6,138 nt of DNA, taken from assembly GCA_903904765.1 (NCBI GenBank), contig CAIVEA010000589.1:1-6138 (forward strand), read 5' to 3'. Made by a program: the position numbers and the translations under genes. A model generated the notes under the pieces. It had not been told where the DNA came from. It saw nothing but the letters and a program-made list of their open reading frames with translations, and ran no database searches. Positions 1 to 5,331 of the stretch are shown in pieces; the stretch's first letter is position 1, and the number at the start of each line of letters is the position of its first letter. The stretch is from an uncultured Chloroflexota bacterium (GTDB lineage Bacteria; Chloroflexota; Anaerolineae; Aggregatilineales; Phototrophicaceae).

Positions 1-606
1 AATAATATAGCCTGCTGATCTAAAAGCTGCCTTGATTTCTTCCCAAGCTTCTCCTTCTTGGGCACCCATCATTCCATAGACATTTTCAAACAGAAAACCT
101 TTTGGTCGCAATCTCGTCAGTAACCGCACGTATTCTTCAAACAGTGTTCCTCGTGGATCGGTTGTGCCTAATACCCCGGATGCACGCCGTCCTGCGGCAG
201 AAAATGTCTGACAAGGAGGGCCTCCTATAATAAAATCTACATGAAGATCATCATCTGGAACATAATCACGAATATCTTGACATATCACCTTAGTACCAGC
301 GAACAACCTTGAGGGTTTAGCATTCATTTCAAGTGTTTTAGTATATTTTTTTTCGATCTCCACCATTTCAAGAGTGTGGAAACCAGCATCAGCAAACCCA
401 ATATCAAGTCCGCCACCGCCTGTAAACAGGCTTAAAGTAGCGATTGGTTGTTGATTGTGTTCTCTCAACCAGCTACGAAGAGAAACCCCAAATCGGTCAG
501 GCCACCCCGAACCATAATTGACATTCAGTGCTTTCAGGATCGCACTAACATATGAGTTTCGTTTTGTTCCATCAATTGAGCTATCAAACAACGATAATTG
601 CTTCAT
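1..606 (-). CDS. C5 cytosine DNA methyltransferase, N-terminal part (3' end outside window)
   Basis: Transfers a methyl group from S-adenosylmethionine to carbon 5 of cytosine in a DNA target site. I translated 202 codons without a stop from the ATG at 606-604; the C-terminus, including the target-recognition domain, lies beyond base 1. The conserved C5 motifs are in order. Motif I is FTGGGGLDIGF (61-71), which binds AdoMet. Motif II acidic residue is E83, and motif III is the DIRD segment near 111-114. Motif IV is GGPPCQTFS (128-136) with catalytic Cys132. A motif V-like DPRGTLFEEY follows at about 151-160, and motif VI is ENV (174-176). Motif I sits about 60 residues in, so there is an N-terminal extension with WPDRFG and LRSWL segments. 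GC is about 40% against over 60% elsewhere, which suggests transfer. It is probably a restriction-modification or other defence enzyme, but an orphan methylase is possible. The nuclease partner and target site cannot be read here. Confidence 0.95.
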   Translation of the reverse strand, partial: MKQLSLFDSSIDGTKRNSYVSAILKALNVNYGSGWPDRFGVSLRSWLREHNQQPIATLSLFTGGGGLDIGFADAGFHTLEMVEIEKKYTKTLEMNAKPSRLFAGTKVICQDIRDYVPDDDLHVDFIIGGPPCQTFSAAGRRASGVLGTTDPRGTLFEEYVRLLTRLRPKGFLFENVYGMMGAQEGEAWEEIKAAFRSAGYII

Positions 607-665
607 TCATTAAACCTAGATTGGGTTTGTTTGAGAACTAGTGAGAGTAACGAAGGATAATCTCC

Positions 666-671
666 ATTATA
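666..671 (-). promoter_or_regulatory. Candidate -10 box for the methyltransferase gene
   Basis: A perfect TATAAT reads on the minus strand. It would place the transcript start near 659, giving a leader of about 50 nt before the ATG at 606. The hexamer 17 nt upstream (TAGAAC) is a poor -35 match. The start codon has only a weak AGG 8 nt upstream. In AT-rich DNA a chance hexamer is plausible. Confidence 0.45.
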
Positions 672-709
672 CTTCTTTTGAAAATGCCGTTCTACAGCTT
701 GGCTGCAAA

Positions 710-727
710 AAAATATAACTATATTTT
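710..727. repeat. AT-only palindrome, 8-bp arms
   Basis: AAAATATA and TATATTTT are exact reverse complements separated by 2 nt (AC). The palindrome lies in the divergent intergenic region, just before composition changes to C-rich DNA at about 739. It could be an operator for a dimeric regulator, an easily melted element, or chance in AT-rich sequence. No regulator gene is seen in the window. Confidence 0.4.
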
Positions 728-762
728 ATTATTGTCTATCCTCCCCGCCCCCTTGCGTCCCC

Positions 763-771
763 TGCTATAAT
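763..771 (+). promoter_or_regulatory. Extended -10 promoter of the serine hydrolase gene (leaderless)
   Basis: TGCTATAAT is a perfect extended -10 element (TGnTATAAT). There is no recognisable -35 at 17 nt spacing (positions 743-748 are C-rich), which fits an extended -10 promoter. The expected start point is about 777-780, at or within a few bases of the ATG at 780. No Shine-Dalgarno sequence fits between them, so the mRNA is predicted to be leaderless. Confidence 0.6.
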
Positions 772-779
772 GACGCACT

Positions 780-1724
780 ATGAACACGCTCTCCCGCCGC
801 ACCTTCCTGCAACGCTTCGGGGTCGCGCTGGCTGGCGCACTCTGGCAACCGGGCATGCCCAACGACTGGGACACCGAAACGCCGCTGGTCGCCCGCATGC
901 GTACCGATCTGGAAGCGATCTTCGCAGGCTACAACATGGCGCTCGAATTTCGCCGCGTGAATGCCCTCGATAACGAGGAATTCCGCATCCAGATCAACGC
1001 TTACACCCGTTACCCGGTCGCCAGTTGCTTCAAAGCGTGGGTCGCCCTGTACTACTACTACTACACCGCGCCGGAAGCGTGGCAGGACGCGCAGGGCAGC
1101 GCCCTCTACAGCGCCATTGTGTTCAGCGGCAACACCGCCACCGGCGAAGTGCTGGCGGATGTGGCGGGGCGCGTGCTGGGCAACCGCAACCCCATCGAAA
1201 AGTTCAACGATTTCCTGCTGCAAAAAGTGGGCATGGCGAACGGCCTGCACACATGGAAATGGGAAGGCAGCCCCACTGTCGGTTTCAGCGACCCGCGCTA
1301 TGCCCCGTCCGAGACGCGACAGGTGTTCATGGGCGACGAAGCCTATGCGGTGGATAACATCTTCACCGCCACCGATCTCGCGCACGGGTACGATGTGCTG
1401 GTGCGGGGGCCGGTGTTCGCGCAGGTTGACCGCCTGCGGAACGCGCTCATCGCCACCGACAAACTGCTGTCGGTACGTGCGCCGGATTACCAGTCGCCCA
1501 TCGAACGCGCCTCTGGCGGGGCGTACATGGGCAAAGACGGCATCCTGCCCATCGGCGATTTACCGCTGGGGCGCGTGGTGAATGATGCCGGCGTGCTGAC
1601 GATGGGCAATAATCGCTATATCATCGCGTTCCTGTCCGCCGGACAGAGCGAAACTGTTGCGATCAATGTGCTGTCGGAGGTCATCCGGCAGGCCGAATTT
1701 TACGAAGCATCCGTCGGGGGCTAA
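780..1724 (+). CDS. Tat-exported serine hydrolase of the beta-lactamase / DD-peptidase fold
   Basis: Predicted exported enzyme of the class A beta-lactamase-like serine hydrolase group (314 aa). The N-terminus carries a consensus twin-arginine signal, SRRTFLQ (5-11), then a short hydrophobic stretch ending at AGA (18-20), a likely cleavage site; export is therefore by Tat. The nucleophile motif SxxK is S82-C-F-K85. FSGNTATGE (115-123) matches the SDN-type loop, with Gly replacing Asp. GKDG (251-254) could stand in for the KTG triad. S82 and S116 are only 34 residues apart, against about 60 in classical class A enzymes, so the helical domain is compact. Five tyrosines in a row (91-95) follow the nucleophile helix. 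It could be a beta-lactamase, a peptidoglycan peptidase or an esterase; substrate unknown. The start is fixed by the Tat motif. It is followed 6 nt later by an acetyltransferase gene, probably in one operon. Confidence 0.82.
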   Translation: MNTLSRRTFLQRFGVALAGALWQPGMPNDWDTETPLVARMRTDLEAIFAGYNMALEFRRVNALDNEEFRIQINAYTRYPVASCFKAWVALYYYYYTAPEAWQDAQGSALYSAIVFSGNTATGEVLADVAGRVLGNRNPIEKFNDFLLQKVGMANGLHTWKWEGSPTVGFSDPRYAPSETRQVFMGDEAYAVDNIFTATDLAHGYDVLVRGPVFAQVDRLRNALIATDKLLSVRAPDYQSPIERASGGAYMGKDGILPIGDLPLGRVVNDAGVLTMGNNRYIIAFLSAGQSETVAINVLSEVIRQAEFYEASVGG

Positions 1725-1730
1725 ACCATC

Positions 1731-2513
1731 ATGACCATCCACAACTTTGAATCCGCGCTGACCGCCGCCTACTACGAAGCGCCCTGCGCGGTGCTGCCCA
1801 ATCCGCTGTGGCGGGCGCTGCGCCACCTTGCCGATTTCACCACCGCCTACTCACAGCGCGAAGGACAAGTGAACGCGCTCGAAGCGCAGAACGCCGAAGG
1901 GCTGTACATCTACTGGACACGCGCTGACCGCCGTGCGGGGTACATGATGCGCCGCAAACTGGACGACACCCGTTTCGCCATCGTGCATCAGGATTATCTG
2001 GAACCGGATGTGGTCGCCGGATTCGTCGGACGGCAGGCGCGTTTCCGCCTTCAACACACTGCCGAAGCCACTGCCCCCACCCTGCCGGATGGCCTATCAT
2101 GGGCTGCCGCTGACCCCGCACAGGCCGACACCATCGCCGCCTTCATCGCCCGCTGCGACCCGACCTTCCAGCCGGCTGCCGAAACCGTCCGTACATGGAC
2201 GGCTGAAGCGGCATTCGCCCCCGATTTGTGGTTGTGGCTGAAGGATGCACAGGGCGAACCTATCGGGCTGGCCTATGCCGAACGCGACCCAGCGTTGCCC
2301 GAATCCGCGCTGGAAGGCGTATATGTACGCCCCGATTGGCGCAAACGCGGTCTGGGGCGGGCGCTGGTGACGGAAGTCGTGCGGCGGGCGAAAGCCTCCG
2401 GTACGGCGCTCGTCACCGTTGCAGGTGCGGTGGAAGACCGCGACAACCCCGGCGCGTTCTTCCGTCACTGCGGCTTCAGCGGGCGCGATGTGTGGTGGTA
2501 TCTCAGTCGCTAA
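1731..2513 (+). CDS. GNAT-family N-acetyltransferase
   Basis: Predicted cytoplasmic acetyltransferase (260 aa) that moves an acetyl group from acetyl-CoA to an amine; the acceptor cannot be read from sequence. The C-terminal half, from about 122, is the GNAT domain. Motif A has the beta-4 strand LEGVYVRP (194-201) and the pyrophosphate-binding loop R204-x-x-G207-L208-G209, then the helix ALVTEVVRRA. Motif B is NPGAFFRHCGF (239-249), followed by a final strand ending DVWWYLSR. The first 110 residues have no recognisable motif and may be a degenerate N-lobe or a substrate-selecting domain. The ATG lies 6 nt after the upstream stop, with only a weak G-run at 1716-1720 as ribosome site, suggesting translational coupling. 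The 3' end overlaps the convergent endonuclease V gene by 11 bp. Confidence 0.88.
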   Translation: MTIHNFESALTAAYYEAPCAVLPNPLWRALRHLADFTTAYSQREGQVNALEAQNAEGLYIYWTRADRRAGYMMRRKLDDTRFAIVHQDYLEPDVVAGFVGRQARFRLQHTAEATAPTLPDGLSWAAADPAQADTIAAFIARCDPTFQPAAETVRTWTAEAAFAPDLWLWLKDAQGEPIGLAYAERDPALPESALEGVYVRPDWRKRGLGRALVTEVVRRAKASGTALVTVAGAVEDRDNPGAFFRHCGFSGRDVWWYLSR

Positions 2514-3171
2514 CCGTGCCGGCTGCCAGATGCGCCGCCCGAATCGGGACGGGCAGCCGGTAGCGGCTGGTGCAGGCCATCGTCAGCGCAACCGCCGTTG
2601 GCAAATCGGCCAGATGCCCCGCCGAGATGTACACCGGCTTCACATTCACTCGCGTCCGCAGCACCGCGCCGATCACCTCGCCCCGATCACGCAGTTCGCT
2701 CCACGCGCCGCGTTCGGGCGGCGGCTCATCATACTCGCCCAGAAAATAGGTCTTGCCACAGCCAATGGTCGGCTTTTGCAGCCACAGCCCCAGATGCGCC
2801 GCAATCCCCATACGACGGGGGTGAATAATCCCCATACCATCGAACATGAACACATCCGGCACAGTTTGCAACCGTTCAAACGCTTCCAGCAGCACGGGCG
2901 CTTCGCGGAAGCTGAGCAGGCCGGGGATATACGGGAAGGGCGTGGGCTGCTGCGCCCGCACCGTCTCGACCACCTCCAGTGCCGGATAGGTCAGCACCAC
3001 CACCGCCGCCTGCGATACATTGTCGCGCACGCTCACATCCACGCCCGCCACCCACCGCACTGCCTCCAGCGCAATCGGTTGGTCGCTAATCACCTGCGCC
3101 GCCAACTGCTGCTGAAGGGCGACGGCCTCCGCCGGTGTGACATCCCATCGGTGCAACCGTTGAAAATCCAT
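2503..3171 (-). CDS. nfi: Endonuclease V (deoxyinosine 3' endonuclease)
   Basis: Repair nuclease (222 aa) that cuts the second phosphodiester bond 3' of deoxyinosine left by adenine deamination; family members also act on other lesions and, in some organisms, on inosine in RNA. The length matches bacterial Nfi (about 223 aa), and the hallmarks are in order: VAGVDVSV with D45, the lesion-wedge PYIP (80-83) then SFRE with E90, and FDGMGIIHPRRMG with D111 and H117. D45, E90 and D111 are the metal-binding catalytic triad. K140 follows in PTIGCGK, and H214 sits near the C-terminus as in the Thermotoga enzyme. The frame stays open upstream to 3462, but the ATG at 3171 is chosen because GGGGAGG lies 6 nt before it and the product begins MDF, matching the usual Nfi start. 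It is convergent with the acetyltransferase gene and divergent from the membrane protein gene. Confidence 0.96.
   Translation of the reverse strand: MDFQRLHRWDVTPAEAVALQQQLAAQVISDQPIALEAVRWVAGVDVSVRDNVSQAAVVVLTYPALEVVETVRAQQPTPFPYIPGLLSFREAPVLLEAFERLQTVPDVFMFDGMGIIHPRRMGIAAHLGLWLQKPTIGCGKTYFLGEYDEPPPERGAWSELRDRGEVIGAVLRTRVNVKPVYISAGHLADLPTAVALTMACTSRYRLPVPIRAAHLAAGTVSD
2517..2562. repeat. Nested inverted repeat at the convergent gene junction, possible terminator
   Basis: CCGGCTGCC (2519-2527) pairs perfectly with GGCAGCCGG (2552-2560), a 9-bp GC-rich stem that can extend by a G-U and a U-A pair to 2517/2562. Inside it CCCG (2538-2541) pairs with CGGG (2545-2548). It begins 4 nt after the acetyltransferase stop codon and lies within the last codons of nfi. 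No U-tract follows on either strand, so it is not a canonical intrinsic terminator. It could still pause or end transcription of the acetyltransferase unit. Confidence 0.45.
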
Positions 3172-3177
3172 CACCGC

Positions 3178-3187
3178 CCTCCCCTCC
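3178..3187 (-). promoter_or_regulatory. Ribosome binding site deciding the nfi start
   Basis: On the minus strand GGAGGGGAGG ends 6 nt before the ATG at 3171-3169. Two upstream in-frame ATGs (at about 3192-3187) overlap this G-rich site and have none of their own, so they are rejected as starts. Confidence 0.75.
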
Positions 3188-3203
3188 ATCATGAATGGAT
3201 TGC

Positions 3204-3212
3204 ATTGTAGCA
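3204..3212 (-). promoter_or_regulatory. Candidate extended -10 promoter of nfi
   Basis: TGCTACAAT on the minus strand fits TGnTAtaaT with one change. It predicts a transcript start near 3197 and a leader of roughly 27 nt containing the nfi ribosome site. No clear -35 hexamer is visible. It nearly repeats the box at 763-771. Confidence 0.45.
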
Positions 3213-3244
3213 GCAGCGGCATGGGTAGCGGCGACAGACGCGGG

Positions 3245-3250
3245 TATAAT
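3245..3250 (+). promoter_or_regulatory. Candidate -10 box for the membrane protein gene
   Basis: A perfect TATAAT, preceded by CGGG, predicts a transcript start near 3257 and a leader of about 35 nt carrying AGGAGG. The position 17 nt upstream (TGGGTA, 3222-3227) is a poor -35 match. It faces away from the nfi promoter about 35 bp to its left. Confidence 0.5.
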
Positions 3251-3280
3251 GTGCGAGTTTTCACGAATGGGTATGCAGTC

Positions 3281-3286
3281 AGGAGG
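3281..3286 (+). promoter_or_regulatory. Perfect Shine-Dalgarno deciding the membrane protein start
   Basis: AGGAGG lies 6 nt before the ATG at 3293. It supports this start over the in-frame ATG at 3191, which lies upstream of the predicted promoter and inside the nfi promoter and leader region. Confidence 0.85.
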
Positions 3287-3292
3287 CAGATA

Positions 3293-5203
3293 ATGCCGCT
3301 GTTTGTCATTTTCGTATTCGGCGCAGTGGTTTTCGGGTCGGGCGCGATGCTCGCCCCCGCATGGCCGACAGCACAGCCGCGCATCGGACTGACGGGTGCA
3401 TTGACGCTGGGGCTAGTCATGGGCGGCGCCGTCTTCTGGTCGGTGCTGTTCGGTTGGAACACGCTGGTGGTGGATTACCTGATGTTCGCCATCATCACCG
3501 CCATTTTTCTGTTCGGCACGCTATCCTTCGCGCAGAAACGCGCCGCCGAAGCCGGTATCGAGATTTCAGATGCCGAAGAAGGCTGGCCGGGGCCGCGTGA
3601 TCTACTGTTCTTCCTGATCGTAGCGCTCTCGTTCATCGTACCGACGCTCATCCTGCCCGTGCCGCTGGATACCGACGCGCAGGGCTTCGGCTATCTAGGG
3701 CTGATGGCGCGTATGGGCGGCGGCTTCCAATCGCTCGGCCCGTGGCATCCCGAAATCAACTACCTGTACGCGCCGGGATTCTCGGTGCTGATCGCCTATT
3801 TCAGCCAGCAGTTGCAACAGGGAATGCACAGCGTCCAGTTCGGCATCGCCGCGATTCTGGCGACGCTGGTGGTGTGGCTGGCCTTCGACCTCGGCTCAGA
3901 AATCCGTAATAAGCGGCTGGGGCGGACGATGGCGCTGGTGGCGTGGGCGGGTATGGGACTGTTCACCGCCTACATGGACTCGCACTATACCACCCTGCTC
4001 GGTCTGGTGTTCGCGCTGGCCTTCCTGACCTACATCGTGCGCTATCTCAAGCACCCCGCCGCGCTGGACGCGCTGGCCGCCGGCCTGATGCTGGGCGCAC
4101 TGGTGCTGGCGCATCCCGATACCACCATCATCCTTGCGCTCGGTTATGCGCCTTGGCTGCTCACCATCTGGTTCGCCAAACCGCGCCCCAGCTTACGCAC
4201 ATGGCTGGTGATGGCCTTCGTCATCCCACTGATTGCGCTGGCAGCCATCTCGCCGTGGCTGGCGAGCATTCGCGGGCTGCTGGGCGCAGACATCGTATCG
4301 CCCTTCAGCCGCGATCCGGGCTACTGGCGCGTGATGGTGTTCTATCATGGTTTGTGGACAGTTCCGGCGGCGCTGGTCGGCGCGGTCATCGGCCTGCGGA
4401 AGCGCGATCCGTTCGCTATCCTCGCCGTCGGTTGGCTGGTGATGATCGTCGAGTTCTCCAGCATTGGCCTGCTGGAACAGTTGTTCCCGTCGCTCATGGA
4501 AATCATCGGACGCTACGACTACCCCTTCAGTATCGCGTGGCATGGCCCGATCATCCCTTACGCTATCCTCGGCGGCATGGCGCTGCTGTGGGTGTGGGAT
4601 CGCTGGTTCGCCAGCAAGAAATGGGGCGACTGGTTGCGCCACCACGCGCCGCAGATGACGGGCGCGGTCATTGCAGCACTGCTGCTGATCGCGCTGTTCA
4701 ATCAGCCGCTGCTGGCGTTCAGTAAGGGAAAAGTGGGCTTTTTCGGCGCGTTCGCCTCCAAAGCCGATGTGCAGGCGATGGTCTGGTTGCGGAAAAACAC
4801 GCCCACCGATGCACGGGTGCTGAACTTCCCCGGCACACAGGCCGACAACTCGCACGAGAGTGACTGGGTTCCGGTCATCAGCGAACGCGACAGCGTGTAT
4901 TACCGCATACAGCCGTTCTTCCACAACAACGAGGCCAGCCTCGCGGAACAAGACAGGCTGCACGCCTTCTGGCTGAATCCGGCTGATCCGGCTAACGCGG
5001 ATTTGCTGCGACAGGCCAACATCAGCTACGTGATCGTGCCACAGGTGGTCACGAATCCCGATAGCATCGAGCAGATGTATCGCTGGCGTGCGCCCTTCAC
5101 CGATGGCATTGTGATGCAATCGCAATTGGACGATGCGCCCTATCTGAACAAAGTATTCGACGCAGACGGAGCGCAGGTATGGGAAGTACTGCCCCCTGCC
5201 TGA
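3293..5203 (+). CDS. Polytopic membrane protein, GT-C glycosyltransferase-like
   Basis: Predicted integral membrane protein of 636 aa with roughly 12-15 hydrophobic segments, for example about 2-20, 33-54, 59-79, 103-123, 180-200, 212-250 (two), 256-294 (two), 302-320, 345-366, 374-394, 418-437 and 455-472. After the segment ending near 123 comes an extracytoplasmic-type loop starting PLDTDAQGFGY, where D126-x-D128 sits where GT-C enzymes keep their catalytic acidic pair. The end, from about 488 (ADVQAMVWLRKNTP), is soluble and mixed alpha/beta, as in many GT39/DUF-type membrane glycosyltransferases. If correct, it would transfer sugar from a polyprenyl-phosphate donor outside the membrane to a lipid, glycan or protein. 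The start is set by AGGAGG at 3281. The gene is divergent from nfi and 128 bp before the amidase gene. The acceptor is unknown, and the enzymatic call rests on topology and the DxD only. Confidence 0.7.
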   Translation: MPLFVIFVFGAVVFGSGAMLAPAWPTAQPRIGLTGALTLGLVMGGAVFWSVLFGWNTLVVDYLMFAIITAIFLFGTLSFAQKRAAEAGIEISDAEEGWPGPRDLLFFLIVALSFIVPTLILPVPLDTDAQGFGYLGLMARMGGGFQSLGPWHPEINYLYAPGFSVLIAYFSQQLQQGMHSVQFGIAAILATLVVWLAFDLGSEIRNKRLGRTMALVAWAGMGLFTAYMDSHYTTLLGLVFALAFLTYIVRYLKHPAALDALAAGLMLGALVLAHPDTTIILALGYAPWLLTIWFAKPRPSLRTWLVMAFVIPLIALAAISPWLASIRGLLGADIVSPFSRDPGYWRVMVFYHGLWTVPAALVGAVIGLRKRDPFAILAVGWLVMIVEFSSIGLLEQLFPSLMEIIGRYDYPFSIAWHGPIIPYAILGGMALLWVWDRWFASKKWGDWLRHHAPQMTGAVIAALLLIALFNQPLLAFSKGKVGFFGAFASKADVQAMVWLRKNTPTDARVLNFPGTQADNSHESDWVPVISERDSVYYRIQPFFHNNEASLAEQDRLHAFWLNPADPANADLLRQANISYVIVPQVVTNPDSIEQMYRWRAPFTDGIVMQSQLDDAPYLNKVFDADGAQVWEVLPPA

Positions 5204-5235
5204 AAAAAGCGCCAAGAAAGAAGGGGGAACAGGCG

Positions 5236-5247
5236 GCCGAAATCGGC
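5236..5247. repeat. Small inverted repeat abutting the amidase -10 box
   Basis: GCCGA (5236-5240) and TCGGC (5243-5247) are reverse complements around AA, directly next to the TATACT at 5248. The position suits an operator half-site pair, but arms of 5 bp are short enough to be chance. Confidence 0.25.
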
Positions 5248-5253
5248 TATACT
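5248..5253 (+). promoter_or_regulatory. Candidate -10 box for the amidase gene
   Basis: TATACT (one mismatch to TATAAT) lies in the 128-bp gap after the membrane protein gene. The predicted transcript start is near 5260, leaving a leader of about 70 nt. There is no sigma-70 type -35; GGAAC (5226-5230) sits 17 nt upstream and resembles an ECF-type -35, but this is weak evidence. Confidence 0.4.
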
Positions 5254-5260
5254 TAAAAAG

Positions 5261-5285
5261 CCTTATCCTCGAAATGGGGGTAAGG
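5261..5285 (+). other. Stem-loop at the predicted 5' end of the amidase mRNA
   Basis: CCTTATCCTC (5261-5270) pairs with GGGGGTAAGG (5276-5285): 10 pairs including two G-U wobbles, with a 5-nt loop GAAAT. It begins about where transcription from the box at 5248 should start, so it would cap the transcript. No U-tract follows, so it is unlikely to terminate the upstream gene. It may protect the mRNA or influence translation. Confidence 0.45.
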
Positions 5286-5331
5286 ACGAGAAACGCCCGC
5301 ACGACTAGACTACTGGACGGATGAGAGCAGG

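Noticed and set aside
695..713. Small hairpin CAGC/GCTG followed by seven A on the plus strand
   Set aside because: A terminator needs T after the stem; here the plus strand has A, and no plus-strand gene ends upstream. A 4-bp stem is too weak.
765..1385. 206-residue minus-strand open frame
   Set aside because: Antisense to the serine hydrolase, whose Tat signal and SxxK motif are clear; such shadow frames are expected in GC-rich DNA.
2419..3210. 263-residue plus-strand open frame
   Set aside because: It covers the reverse strand of endonuclease V; its composition (many His, Arg, Gln) is that of an antisense shadow with no recognisable domain.
3191..3292. Upstream in-frame start (ATG at 3191) for the membrane protein
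   Set aside because: It lies upstream of the predicted transcript start and has no ribosome site, while ATG 3293 has AGGAGG at ideal spacing and begins directly with a membrane segment.
5204..5260. Terminator for the membrane protein gene
   Set aside because: I looked for a GC stem followed by a T-run after the stop and saw none; the stem at 5261-5285 lacks a T-tract.
4193..5302. 369-residue minus-strand open frame
   Set aside because: Antisense to the membrane protein gene, whose hydrophobic segments and ribosome site are convincing; the antisense product lacks any motif.
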